A stretch of DNA of 64,000 nucleotides from assembly GCA_028622995.1 (NCBI GenBank), contig JAJQJQ010000008.1, positions 2,914,001-2,978,000 of the forward strand. The letters are read 5' to 3'. The stretch comes from Panagrolaimus kolymaensis (lineage: Eukaryota > Nematoda > Chromadorea > Rhabditida > Panagrolaimidae). The notes under the pieces were generated by a model. That model saw only the letters and a list, made by a program, of their open reading frames with translations, searched no databases and was not told where the DNA came from. The position numbers and the translations under genes were made by a program. Positions 32,752 to 45,600 of this stretch are shown in pieces; the first letter of the stretch is position 1, and every line of letters begins with the position of its first letter.

Positions 32752-34535
32752 TTAACCAAAAATAAGAGTAATATTGACGAGCTTTGCAGCCTTTTCCAAT
32801 GTTGAGATCAATTCGGGTTTTGGTTTAAAATCAAAAAATTCAATATCAAAGTTTGTTACTTTTAAACCGAATTGTTTTTTAATTTTGCTTAAACAATCTC
32901 GAAACACAAGGGCCATCAAAAAAGCGGGCGATGCTGCTTTCTTTCCTTCGGAAGTTTCGAATTCCACATGAATTTCTTGGTTTTCATCCATTTTCACCTT
33001 GAAAGGCCATTTTTGGTTTGCTTCTTTTGGGTCCACGATGGAGCACAGCTTTATGAGGTCTAAAAAAAGTCGGGTAAAAGATAACAGAATTAATTAGTAG
33101 AAATTACCATAAATGACAAAACTTGGTTTTTCTTTGAAAAGGTTTTGTGCTTCTTCACCGATGATTGGTTTTTTATCATTGAAACCAATAAACAATGACA
33201 TTCTTTCGCATCCTAATTTTTTTTTAATAGATTAAAGTTTTATATTTAAAAAAAGCTATACCTTCTACAATTTTTTCTTTTCCATTTTCAATAACAAAAA
33301 GAGTCAATTCTGTTTCACTGAGAATAAGTTTTGCTTTAATTCGTTGGGAAAGAGTTAAGGCTTTGTCGAGATTTGTTGCCAGATTTTCAGCTTCAATAGT
33401 TTCCACATTCGGTTGGACCGTTTCATTAATTTCATTAATAGTTTCTTTAATAGGTTCAAGAAATAATTGATAAAATTTATTTTTATCAATTTTGATGACA
33501 ACTTTCACTTCCTTCTTATAATGCCGCTTTAATTTGATTGTTTCAACGATTTCTCCATCTTCAGTGAGAAGCTAAAAAATATATTGATCAAGTTTTATCA
33601 ATAGCGATGTCTAATTTTTATATAAATTTATAGCTTTTTTGCCAGATACATTTTTAAAGTATAAAACAAAAACTTACCGTAATGCGAGCTTTTTTCGATT
33701 CAACTTTGATTAAAGTTGAAGCTTCAAATGGGAGTGGAATCCATTCCTTTTTTTTAATAATGGCTTCATTGGTCGAATTATTAAGTACGATAGAAAAATG
33801 ATGAAAAAGTATTGGATCCGCAAGATATGGACATTTTCTTTCTTCCATTGCATCCAAAACCATTGCATAAGAAGTACTGTAAGAAAGATGATAAAAAGCT
33901 TTATCACAAATAATCGAATTAAAATTAATTAAAACATTTTTAGTTTGAATTGCAAGTGCCTTTTCTGCAGGACCATGTGGAGCATCAATTGGATTGACCA
34001 TAATAATAATGACTTTCTTTGGTTGAAGTTTAGTTACTAAATTTAAAATTTCTCCATAAATTTTTTTTGAAGTTCGAGAATTAATTTCAAAACTTTTTGT
34101 TGCAAATTCCATTCGAAAATGTGATTCATTGCGAATAAAAATTTGAAATTCAAGATAGCATCGACTAATTGTGCAAACAATCACTTTTTCATTTTGGGAG
34201 ACTTTTGGTTGGACACGGAACAGAGCGGCATTTGACATTCTTTCCATTTGATTAATAAAATAACAAAAATATCCATTCGCTTTGCAATATTCTTGACATT
34301 GCTTTCGAGCATCTTGCATCATAAAAGGATGATTAAAAAACATAAAAACAACAGCTTTGAATTGTTTGGTTGGAAATAATTCCATTGCATTTTTAACAAT
34401 TCTACCCATGCAAAAAGTGCATTCACGCAATTTAATAGTTTTCAAATTATCAAAATCATCATCGCAAACAACATCATGGCCATCATAATACATTTTGAAA
34501 TAAATTTGCAAGACATGCTTTCGGATGGAAGACAT
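32752..34535 (-). CDS. Tandem Hsp70-like protein, type B gene 2 (526 aa)
   Basis: Four exons (33678-34535, 33262-33571, 33108-33212, 32752-33059), all frames closed, no lesion. Exon 1 (286 codons) is the degenerate first unit: KAVVFMFFNHPFMMQDARKQ for the VTVPAYF...QATKDA stretch, VIVCTISRCYLEFQIFI for FDLGGGTFDV, VIIIMVNPIDAPHG then SYSTSYAMVLDAM for the VGG...DEAVAYGAA stretch, and LPFEASTLIKVESKKARIT for the IPTKK...F strand of the substrate-binding domain. Exon 2 contains VKVVIKIDKNKFYQLFL (for IEVTFDIDANGIL), a Glu/Asn-rich linker, and KAKLILSETELTLFVIENGK, which mimics IGIDLGTTYSCVGVWQHGK without its catalytic Asp. Exons 3-4 (SLFIGFNDKKPIIGEEA, QKWPFKV, ASPAFLMALVFRDCLSKIK) follow lobe I to KAAKLVNITLIFG and stop. 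ATPase activity is therefore unlikely. Confidence 0.82.
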
Positions 34536-35882
34536 TTTGAAAAAAATTCAATGTAAAAATTGATTATTAAAGTTGTTAACTAAAAAATAATACATAAATC
34601 AGTGAAAAATGAAGTTCTATTATTCGAACAAACAAAATCTAAGTAGTTAAGAAAATGCAAATTAAAGTCGTAAAAAATTAGTAAATTTGTATTTGCTTCA
34701 AAATGATAACCACGAAAAAAGGTGTTTAGAAGCACAAATATGCGTGGGATGATTCATTATTTATTAGACTTAAAGCTATTTGCTTGGCCGACCGATTGTT
34801 AGCATAAAAAAATGCAAAAAGTGAAGAAAATCAATTCACGCACGATCTATTAGAAAAAAAATAAAGAGATAAGAGCGCCGATTTCACAATTTAGCTGAGA
34901 AATCAAGACAAACCAACAAAAAAAAAGAGATAAAAAATAATAATAAAGAAAATTAAAGAATTGTTTCCCGTGGAAGAAAAATGTAAATTATTTGACTTTT
35001 TTTGTTGTTGTTGTATTTTTAACCAACAAACAAAAAATATACATCTAATCTTCAAAGGAAGATAAGTTTATTTATGACATAAGTGATATCTTAGAGGCTC
35101 AATATAAGGTGTAAGGAGGTCTTTTTTGAACTTAATCATCAAAAAGAACAAAAACCAAAGAGTGACAAAAAATTTTTACCTCTTTCTTTTTTGTTCCTCT
35201 GCAAACATATTAGACTTTTACCACTACAAAAATAAACAACAACAAACAATCAACAACTGTAGATCACAGAAAATTGCATATTGGGGGCAGATGAAAAAAT
35301 AAAAAAGGCACTCAAATTGATCCAGAAATTTCGTAAAAAAAAAATAAAGAGCTGTTCAAAAAACAAAACAAAAAAAAAAACAATTGTTGCAAAAATAAAA
35401 AAAGTGGCGGGCACAAATATGGAACAATCTTTGTATTTTTTTGTGCAACAGACGCGCATCGAAGCAACAATTTTTAGGACAAAAACTTTAGTGAATAAAC
35501 AAAAAAATATTTGCGCCACAAATAAAACGAATGTCATTAATTTTAATTTTTATTTCCATAACAGTTGGGTCATTGTCCGCCTGTTACAAAAAAAAAATAA
35601 CAAAACAAAAAATTGCGTTGACTTTTATTGCGCGCCAATTTTTTTCAAAATATTTAGCTTTTTTCCATCCTGCGCATCTGTTACAAAACATTTATATTAA
35701 GTGGATAGTCGATATTTTTTTATTCTGTGCCATTAGAAATTTTTTTTACCACTGCAGTTCATTTTTTTGAAGTTCATCACAAAAATAAGTTGAGATAAAC
35801 ATAGGGAGTAAAAAAGAGATAGGAATTTGTCTTTATTATTTAAATTTTTTATTATTTAGCATTTGTCTTTCAATAATACCTC
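34536..35882. other. Intergenic
   Basis: A+T-rich; open frames at 35250-35770 on both strands are Lys/Asn or Phe-rich low complexity. Nothing supported. Confidence 0.4.
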
Positions 35883-37105
35883 TTGAAACGATTGCATGAC
35901 AAGATGTACCCAATCGTTTCTTAGGGCATATTTTCACAGTTGGCTTTGGCGCGCAAAAATCAAAGGGTTTTTCAATAAAGAAAGCCCTGCAGAACCCAAA
36001 AAACATAGAGGCTTAGGATATAAATTATTATTCAAGTTTTTTGGATGAGTAAATAGACTAACATAGAAACCTTAAACCAACAAAAAATATGAATCAGTAA
36101 GCTTTTTTTAAAATACTAATGTTATTTTTTATGGAAGACAGTGCATGATAGCTTTAACTTAGGCAACGAATTCCTAGTTTGGTTTTGTTTATGACTTTAA
36201 TTGTGCTCATTTATTTTTCTAACATTGGTTGATCAACTAATGCTAAACTAATGAAGCAGCAAATCATATATTCTTCCAAAAATTTGCATAATTAGGCAAA
36301 TTTCTGATTTTTTAAATATTTCCCCATTCCTTTAGTTATTCTTTTGAAATCCATTTATTTTAGCGAGTAAACTTAAAACCTAAAGTAAAGTAATGGAATA
36401 ACATTGGAAACCATAAAAAAAAATAATAGTACTAAATTAAAAACATTAAAAAGATTGATAAAGATACTTCTTTATGTATCTTTATTATGAGCAAGTGAAA
36501 ATGCTTCGTTATGGGCTATTGATTATACCATATCCAAAAAGGTTAAAACTTGAATATATATTTTACTTAGTGGTTTTAGAAAATTAACATATGCTTAGTT
36601 CTTTCATAAATCTTGTTTTAGTTAATGTTTCTGTTCTAAATTAAATTTTCTCACTTATATTCCTCGCATCGGTTGGTCAACAAATGCCTGTGGCGATTCC
36701 TTAGGATGGAAATACGATAGACTAATATAGCAGGCTAATCATTAATTTATCTAAAATTTGCATAAATTCTAATTTTTCTGACCCAATTTATTTTCCTAAA
36801 AGCTATACATAAACATCATCAATAGAGTTTTTAATTTAGCCATTAGCTTTTTATTTTAAATAGTTTTTTTCATCTCAAAACTGTTATTTTTAATGTTTTC
36901 TTATCTCCAAAATTTAAATAAAGGTTTTATTACTTCTTATCTTTCCAAAATTTGAATATTCATCATTAATGTACTGTGTTAGAGCCTCGATTATCAACGA
37001 AAAATAAGCGCGCGCAAAATAAGCGGGAACGTCGAAAGGGATGTGTTAAAATATGCCCTTAGAGTCGATTGGGTACATCTTGTCGTACCACGCTTGAAAC
37101 TACTC
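35883..37105. repeat. 1.2-kb element with diverged terminal inverted repeats
   Basis: Left border ACAAGATGTACCCAATCG then TCTTAGGGCATATTTTCACA (35900-35939); right border carries the inverse (about 37050-37092), with further similarity outwards (TTGAAAC) and inwards (GGCGCGCAAAA / AGCGCGCGCAAAA). The interior has two diverged copies of ggttg(a/g)tcaac(t/a)aatg (36226 and 36671). Terminal arms are about 60 bp and imperfect, so this is an old non-autonomous transposon or foldback; no target-site duplication identified. Confidence 0.6.
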
Positions 37106-37410
37106 ATATTATGCCTAGAAGATATCACTTATGCTTTTTTTGGGTTTAAAGGAAAATATTTCTTTCGGTTTTTCATTTGGGTTTATACAAATAGAAATCA
37201 TTAAAAAAAATTCTCGTCCATCCATGGCAAAAAAATTTTTAGCAGCTGAGAGACAGAGTAGTTTTTTTAATTATTTTATTTTTTATTTTCGTGAATCACG
37301 GTTTTTCAAAATTTTTGTGATTTTTGTTTTCTTTTTGCCGATTTTATACCCATATCTTTTTTAGCAGCAATTTCTCCTGAAAATTATCTAACATTTTTCA
37401 TTTTTCCAAG

Positions 37411-39295
37411 ATGGCAACCAATAAACATGTTTTGCAAATATTTTTCAAATTGATTGCTGAAGATGAATTGACTCTTGCTTGTGATGATGATATGAAAAAT
37501 AGTAAAAGACTTAAAATTCCCAAATCTTTTACACCTGAAGGAATCATTGATAATGCAATAATTAATATTTTTGGGAATGAAATTAAATTTAAAGCCGTTG
37601 TTCTTGTTGCTGAAATTCATCCCTTTAAAATTCGTGACCTTTTAAAAAATTTCAAAGAAGTTTGCAAATCAAAAAAACTTTTCTTTTGCACGGTTAATCC
37701 AATAGAAGCTGGAATGAATGGAACTTTATCCGAAACTAAAACCATGGTACCCGAAAAAGAATTTGTAATTATTGGTTTAATTTGTGGAAATTCGATTGAA
37801 ATTCAACTTTTTATTCGTGCAAGATCAGGTTATCAATTTCATTGCAAGAGAAAACTTTCAATTGATCGAGCCAAACCAAAATCCACATTTGAAATGGTAT
37901 CGAAGCTTGTCGCTGAACTTCCACCAAAAAAAATTGTTCTAATTATGACCCATTCATTGGATTCTGTACATGGAAAAAGCGAAAAAGAACTTGCAATTTG
38001 CTTTAAAAGAAGTCTCAAAAATTATGATGTAATCATTTGCGACCAAGATTTTGTTCATTTAACTTATAAAACTTCTCATAAAATGGCTTTACACAAAATG
38101 GGTGATAAACCAAATCCATATTTTTGTCATTCCATCATTTATCACCCCTATTTTTTATTATTAAAACCATCCAACGGAATTTTAAATGGAAAAAAGGATG
38201 AAGGAATGTCAGTTCCATGTCAAGAAATGCTTGTATTTGAAGCCAAACAAAAATATGATTCTGTTCAAGTAAGTTATTTTTTTCTTCATTAAACTCTTTC
38301 TTCAATTATTTCAACTTTGCGCATAAAATTTTTTTTATGTTTGATTCGAGTTCTATTTAAATTTTGATAATTTTTTTTTCAAAGTTTGGATGCTATTTAA
38401 AAGAAATAATAAAGCAATTTTTGAAGTGTAGGACCTTTGAACTTCGAATTCTTTTTAATTTACACGTCAAACAAATTTTCTCTGATTTTTTTATTCCTTT
38501 AAAATTTAAAAGTTTTTAGGTCGTCATTGATAATAACGAAGTCGTTGAAACCATTTCCTTGGCCCATTATTTGAATAAACAAGTTCAACTTACTTTTCAT
38601 ATCGACGAAAACAAATGTTATAATCTCTCGCTTCAACATCCAGAAGCTGAAAAATTTGAAATGAAATTTTATAAAGCTTTAACTCTTCCAAGCTCCATTC
38701 ATCCTAAAATTGTTCTTCGAAGACATGAATTTGTGCTTTATATAAAAAAAGGAAATTTAACAAATATGGTTAAAACTAAAAATGGTAAAAAAAATTTTTT
38801 TCTTCAACAAAATGTTTATAATTTCCTTTTTTTAGGTCAAGAAGAAACTCCATTGTTTATTGGTTTCAATGATAAAAAACCAATCATCGGTGAAGAAGCT
38901 CAAAAATTTTTCAAAGAAAAACCGACTTTTGTCATTTATGGTAAATTTATTTTGTGATTTCTGGAAGCATAAAACTCGGTTTTTTAGACCTCATAAAGCT
39001 CTGCTCCATCATGGATCCAAAAGAAGCTAATCCAAAATGGCCTTTCACAGTTAAAATGGATGAAAATCAGGAAATTCGAATTGAATTTGAAACAGCCGAA
39101 GGAAAAAAAGCATCATCCCCCGCTTTTTTAATGGCCCTTGTGTTCCGAGAATGCTTAAGTCGCTTAAAAAAGAAAACAAGTATAAAACTTACCAAATTAT
39201 TTGTTAAACTTGATGGTATTAAATCTGAACCTGCATTAACCAAAACTCTGGAAGCAGCTGCAAAGCTTGTTAATGCTGAACTTGAACTTTTATAG
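37411..39295 (+). CDS. Tandem Hsp70-like protein, type B gene 3 (511 aa)
   Basis: Four exons (37411-38268, 38520-38784, 38836-38940, 38988-39295); exons 1, 3 and 4 have exactly the lengths of type B gene 2, which fixes the model. Intron 1 is unusually long for this window (251 bp). First unit: KHVLQIFFKLIAEDELTLAC at the start, FKAVVLVAEIHPFKIRDLLK for the VTVPAYF stretch, VIIGLICGNSIEIQLFIRA for phosphate-2, KIVLIMTHSLDSVHGKSE for the VGG stretch. Second unit: HPKIVLRRHEFVLYIKKGN, TPLFIGFNDKKPIIGEEAQK, ANPKWPFTV, SSPAFLMALVFRECLSRLK, LTKTLEAAAKLVNAELELL plus stop, ending like gene 2 at the point where lobe II would begin. No nucleotide-binding signature in either half. It diverges from type B gene 2 across the 35883-37105 element, so the two may be an inverted duplication. 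Confidence 0.82.
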
Positions 39296-41010
39296 CTTTT
39301 TTAATTCTCTCTAAATTTTATCTTCTTTTCTTTTTTTATTCTCGTTTGTTCTAAATGCCAAATTTCTTAGATCATTCTTTTATTTTTAAACAAAGCATTT
39401 TTCATGTGCGTTTCAATTTATTTTTTATTCTATGTAAGCTTTAATATTTATAAAAAAAAGCAAAAAAAATTGTGGAAAATGCGTGGAATGGTAAAAAATA
39501 TTTATTCCTAGAAATAAATACACATTCTTCGTTTGGAACTTTTAGCAGCTTCGATGGGGAAACAAGAATAATAATAATTTTGCTAAAATTAATCATTCAA
39601 TAAATACACTCATCGCGCTTTTTCCTTCCTCATTTTTTCTTCGTTTTTTAAAGACACGGACAAAAATAAAGTAAAAACACGTCTGTTTTTTGTTTAAAAA
39701 TTTACTTTAATTTTTAACTATATTTTGAATTTTTCAGTTTATATCTTTTTTAAACTTTTTTTTGACCGAAATAAATCATTTATTAAAATATTCTAGATAG
39801 TTAAAAAAAATATACTTCAACTGAAATTTTTGTAGTAAATTCGAAGTAATTTATGTAGGAAATAAATTGTAGCTATTCACGGAAATTTTTACAGAAATTT
39901 AAATCTTGAATGAATAAAGGATTCACACTTGGCGCTTCATTCAAGATAAATAAAAAATGGTTGTTTTTTGATGTTTCCTCAATATATAAGATAAAAAATT
40001 ATATATTTACAGTAAAAAACATAAAACTTTTATGAAAATTAAAATTACTATCTTTTTTTCAATAAATTATACAAACAAATATATAATTACTTAAAATTCT
40101 TGGTAAATTTGAAAATGATTATGCAAAAAAAAATTAATGTTATTAAGCTAGGATTTTTATATGACTAAGCAAGGTTGAAAAAAATCATCTTTTTCCACTC
40201 AATTTGTTTACATATATCAAAATTTGATAAATAAATAAAGTGTTGCCAAATATTTGCATTGATCATCTTCGCTTCTCCTCAATTTTTTTTTGATGATTAG
40301 CTGTTTTTCCCTTTGCAATCAACTATAATTCTCTGTTAATTAATTCTTTAATCCTTAAATAATCAGTCCACTTAATTTAATTAATTTATTTATTTCCCTA
40401 AACCCTTTTTTAAGACCCTTTCACCTTTTTTTTCTAAATATCAGGTTACTTTCTTCTTTTTTTTATTGTCATAATTGTTCCAAATAAATAAAGAAAGAAA
40501 AAACTCGTTTGGTCTTCTTTTTTCTTTTCACCCCAGCGGCCGACGTTTTTTGGCCAGCCAGCAGCCATCATCGTCGCGGTTCATAAACAACTTTTTTTTT
40601 TCTTCACCTTGTTATGAGCCAACTTTTTTTTCTGCTGCTGGAAAAAAATATGCGCAGCTGGGACCATGAAATAAAGGTTATTGGTATCATAAAAAAAATT
40701 TCTTTAGGTGATGAAAAATGGAAAAACAATGCTTTCATATTTTTGTCCATAAAAATAAAAACCTAAACCTTTTGTGTTTGGACGAGGAAGTGTAACGGAA
40801 ACACACAACAATCGGCCGCTTCTATGGCTTTTGTTTTTGCTATTTTCTTTTTCTTGCAATAATAGGTTCAAAACTCCTTTCTTTAATAACCAAGGTGGAG
40901 TCTTGGGTTATTGCCAAAACTAATTAGAAAAAAAACTATGTAAATACCAAACTTTTTTGTTGGAAATTGATACGCTTTTTTGTGCAAATCAAAAAAGCTC
41001 CAAAACAACC
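39296..41010. other. Intergenic, holding dispersed repeat copy 2 and the collagen upstream region
   Basis: The 39530-39905 repeat is listed separately. The remaining sequence up to the collagen start codon is A+T-rich with several pyrimidine tracts; I see no exon or RNA gene. Confidence 0.35.
39530..39905. repeat. Dispersed repeat, copy 2
   Basis: Direct-orientation partner of 31490-31860, with the same ordered blocks and scattered substitutions and small indels. Here it begins about 235 bp after the type B gene 3 stop. Confidence 0.6.
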
Positions 41011-42221
41011 ATGAAGGTGACGACCGAAAAGAAGAGCTCTTCCACTGATTTTCAAAGAGATTATGATTTGTTACAAGAAGCTGAAACATTTCGACGTTTA
41101 GCATTCTTTGGAATTTTTATTGCAACCACAGCTATTTTAGTTGGAATTGTTGCTATTCCTTCCCTTTATGGATATTTGCAACGAGTTCAAAGTGCCCTTC
41201 AAGTTGAAGCAGAATATTGTAAATCTGCTACAGGAACCCTTTGGAGACAAGTAGCTCAAACTCAAGTAAATAAAGGTGTGATTCGTGCTGATGCTCTTCA
41301 TGCTTCAGGAAGTCTTGATATTGCTATGTGTAAGTAAATAAATAGCTTTTTAAGTTTTGAGATTAACCTCTGACAAAAGAAAGATTGGAAAAATAACTAT
41401 TTTTTTGATTTTTTTGTAAAAAATTTGAAAAAAAAAATATTAAAACCTTTTTTGTTTTGCTTCTTTAAACTAAATTTTTTATTTTTTTTTATTCACTCAA
41501 ATTTTCAGCTCGTAACAAGCGTCAATCAGGATATGATGCCCCCGTAGCTGGCTATGCTGCTGGAGCTCATGCACCTGCCGCTGCCCCAGTTTTCACTCCC
41601 GCTCCACAAGAAAGTTCCAACATCGCTCAAACATGCTCATGCAGAATTGGACCCGCTGGTGCCCCTGGAGCTCCAGGTGAAGATGCCCCAGATGGAAGTG
41701 ATGGTCAACCAGGAGGTGATGGAAATAATGGCCCTGATGCTAAAGCAGATGCCGTTCCAACTGCCGCAGATTTCTGCTTCAAATGTGAAGATGCAGCTGC
41801 TGGGCCACCGGGAAATGCTGGACCTAAAGGTCCATCTGGAAATGCTGGAACTCCTGGACAACCTGGTGGACCAGGAAAAGCCGGAGGTAAAGGACCTCAA
41901 GGTCCACCCGGCCCTGCTGGAAATAATGGAGAAGCTGGTGCTCCTGGAACTCCTGGCCCCGCTGGTGAATTGCATGATGTTCCCGGTGCTCCTGGTCCAG
42001 CTGGACCCGCTGGCCCTGCTGGATCTCCAGGTCCTCAAGGTCCACCTGGCCCCAGTGGAAATCCCGGAACTGCTGGAGCTCCAGGCCCCGCTGGTGATGC
42101 TGGATCCGATGGACACCCAGGTGCTAATGGAGAAGCTGGCGATAATGGTCCCGATGGAGAAAAAGGCGATGGCGGTGAATGCTCTCATTGTCCTCCACCT
42201 CGTACTGCTCCAGGATATTAA
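41011..42221 (+). CDS. Cuticle collagen (343 aa)
   Basis: Structural protein of the nematode cuticle, made in the hypodermis and secreted. Two exons (41011-41329, 41509-42221). The N-terminus has the collagen-typical cytosolic stretch, a membrane/signal segment (LAFFGIFIATTAILVGIVAI), the conserved PSLYGYLQRVQSALQVEAEY region, and RNKRQS, a furin-type cleavage site. Then a short Ala/Pro-rich stretch, CSCRIG opening the first Gly-X-Y block, a Cys-containing break (FCFKCED), and a longer Gly-X-Y block (GPPGPAGNNGEAGAPGTPG and similar) broken once by GELHDVPG, ending GECSHCPPPRTAPGY. Cys pairs on both sides of the triple helix are those used for interchain crosslinks in this family. Prolines are frequent in Y positions, as expected for hydroxylation. 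The dense G+C codons contrast with the flanking DNA. Complete and intact. Confidence 0.95.
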
Positions 42222-42616
42222 AAAAAATAGAATTATAGAAATATATAAACATTTGATAATTTTTTTTGTAAATTTAATAGTTTTGGTTTCTCTTTTTTTT
42301 TTGTTTATGATACCACACAAAAATATGCTAATATCCTGCCAGTGGAAGGAATTTGATCTCTTTCATTGTTCTTCTGCTAGAGTATAATAAAATGTTGACT
42401 AAAAGCATGTCGCTATAAATATAAGTAAAAAAAAAGTATAAATAAGAAAGCATTAGACAAACAAAAATAAAATAAAAATGGTTGTGTGTATTGGAATTTA
42501 GCTTATTTGTTTATCAGTTAACCAACCGCTGATAACTTTTATTTTCCTATAATATGTGATGGTTTTTCATTGTTCAACTAAAAATTTTTACATTGAGCCT
42601 AAATTTAAAGTTAAAA
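42222..42616. other. Intergenic, between collagen and type A gene 5
   Basis: Short A+T-rich spacer; nothing recognised. Confidence 0.35.
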
Positions 42617-45600
42617 ATGGATGATGAGGCTAAAAGAAAAGAGGAGGCTGAACGCGCGGTATGTTAAATTCGATTACAATTATTTTTATGAAACGCAAAA
42701 CTTTGCAGAAATGATACTCTTTTTTTAGGAATTATCAAGAAAAATTAAAGAAGAAGAAAAACTTAGAAGAGAAGAATTAGAAGAACATGAAAGAGAAAAA
42801 CAAAAACTTGAAAGATTAGAAACTGAATTAAGACTTCGAAGAGAATTTCAAAAAGGGCGATATAGATCGTCATTGAGAAGTTCGGTAAGAGAACAAAACG
42901 ATCAAAGAGAATTAGAAAGAACACAATTAGAAGGAAGGGAATTTAAAAAATTTGATGATAAATATGTAAAGGTAGGCTTAAACTTTTTGATAAAACCGTA
43001 ACCTATCATTAAATAATTAAGACATTATACAATATTATATTTCTTTTTCTTAAGTTTCATTTTTTTTATAGCTTATTCTTAATTTTTTTTAAATGAATAG
43101 TAACAAATAATATTTTAAGGCGAACAGAGGAGCATTGTCTCAAGCAAAACAAAAAATCTCTAATCCTTCCAATTTACACAAAGAATTTTTTTTTTTCTGC
43201 GTTGACCTTCAAAAAGGAGATGTTATTTTATACAGCACAAAATCATCAACTTCATCCAAAATTTCCATACCAAACGGTATAGTGCCCGAATTTATCATTT
43301 ATATTACTTTTATTTTTAGTAAAATATTACGATGTCAAACAAATCGGAGAAATGTACCAGATTATAACATCAAAATAAAAAAATAACCTTGGATGCATTT
43401 GTATTTGCCTTGACGCTTCCTACAAAAATGAGACAAGAAAAAAGTTCGAAGAAATTGGAAAATATTATGGATTTTTACATGTCCAAATTATGGATGAATA
43501 TTCAAGTCGATTATTAGCAATGCTTCATAAAACAAATAGCGGAATAAAAATTAACGAAGGTGACAACATTTACACGATTTATGGAGATCAGGGTTTGGCG
43601 GAATTGAAAAAAATTCCGCTTCCGCGGAAGGCGGAATTATAAAATTCACTTCCGCAAAAGCGGAAGCGGAAGCGGAAGTAAAAAAAAGGCGGAATTCCGC
43701 AAAAGCGGAAGCGGAATTACCAAAAAATTTTTTTTGTTATTACACATACATTTTTTTTCCATTATAGTCCACGGTAACGATTTTAATATTGTATGTGTCT
43801 GTATCAAATCCTTTGTATCCAAAGTGGATAAATTTTATTTTTTCTATATGACGATAATCAAAAGCTAAAAGATTCTTTGAGACTGTTGCATGCTTTATTA
43901 ATGCAAATTTTGACCTTGAAAAATGGGGACTTTAGAGTAAAAAAGTGCGATAAAGAGCTTCTTTACTTTAATGTTGCCGGGAAAAAGATCAATTTTGATT
44001 AAAAAATTTCTTTAATATGGGTAGCATGCAAAGATAATGTATTAATGAACTAAGGATAAGTTTAGCCACAATATTTTTTCTTATAGCACCAAAAAGGTTT
44101 GTTTTTACATCTAAAAGCATGTCGCGCTTTCACAATCAAAATTATATATATTTTTACGATATTAAGAATTCCTAAATCTTTTAACCATCTATAGATATCA
44201 TCATTATTTATACCAATTTTAACATAAATATCCCACTTTTGAAATTTTAAAGAATGCCAAACGATTTATTTCAGCTATTTTTGATTGCAAAATTAGTTTC
44301 AAAAAGAACCAAAAAACATTTTGTAAGAAACTAACTTATTTCTAATGCGCAATAAAAAAATCAAAAATGAAAGAAAAGTAAAATATTCTCCATGTACGCA
44401 AAAATAAAGAAGAACATATTTTTAATTTAAGTTTGTCTTACCCTACTGATTTCATTCGTTACAATGTACTGAAATAAAATTTGATTTCCCAGTGTAAAAG
44501 TGTTTACACTTTTATTATTTTTAAAGGCTTCTTTGGGCATTTGATCACAGAATTTTTTTATTATCAAACTCCCGCAAAAAAATGTAAAAGTTTTTGTTAA
44601 ATATTTTTTAAAATTTGTTTAATTCCGCTTTCGAATTCCGCAAAATTTTGCGGAATTCCGCGGAATTTGCGGAAGTCCAAAAACACGCGGAATTCCGCAA
44701 AAGCGGAATGCGGAAGCGGAATTCCGCCAAACCCTGATGGAGATTATCCATTATTAATTTGGGATGTATGGGAAGTCAAAAATAAAGAAATTAAGTTGTT
44801 GAAAGCAAGCCAAACATCAATCGAAATAAAAGCTGATATTATTTTATCTTCTTCATGGGACAACAATTTCGAGCAATGGATTAAGCAACGCTATGCTAAT
44901 GCTAAAATATACCGAGTAGATGATATGTCTTATTCAGAAGGAGCACTTATGCAAGCTCGCATGTTCACTGAAAATATTTTTGGATATCACGTTCAATCAG
45001 TATTGGATAGAGATGTTTATTTTAGTATAAATTCTTCAGAATATGAAAATTTAAATTTGAGTACTCTACCATTTCGAAAGATAATAAAAGTGTTTGAAGC
45101 TGGCGAATTTTTTGTTTGTTATAATATTAAAAAAAGGTAGTATATGTATTTATTTTAGATTTCTGAGCAATTAGAGGCAAATGAAACTATAACATTTCGA
45201 GGTGATACAGATTATATTGTAACCATTGATATTGACAGTAGTGGAATATTTACATTTTATTCAGCTGCGTCCTCCAGAAGTGGAGGAGAACAAAATAATG
45301 ACAATTGGTTTAAAGATTTTATTCGAGGTCGCGATGATCCAAGGGTTCAAGTAGTTCCACCTAGAATTAATTTATATGATAAAAACATAAAAGCTGTTGG
45401 AATAAATCTTGGAAATTCAAATTGTAGTGTTGCTTTAAATGGCCAAAATGGAATTGTGACTGTTACGCTTGAAAACCATGGAGAAAAAATGCTGCCATCC
45501 TATATTGCTTATGACGAAAATAATGTAAAATGTGGTCAAGTGGTTGTTAATCGCTTATCGGAAAAAGCTGAATTTTCAGTATTTGATATAAAGCAAATTA

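Noticed and set aside
35281..35770. Overlapping 139- and 79-codon plus frames and a minus frame
   Set aside because: Composition follows poly-A/poly-T tracts; no motif, no splice support.
41637..42320. Long Ser/Thr-rich open frame antisense to the collagen
   Set aside because: Shadow frame produced by Gly-X-Y codons read on the other strand.
43320..43378. A frameshift in the A-run as the lesion of type A gene 5
   Set aside because: With the TTTTTAG acceptor at 43319 the whole segment is in frame and aligns with paralogues, leaving one nonsense codon as the simpler reading.
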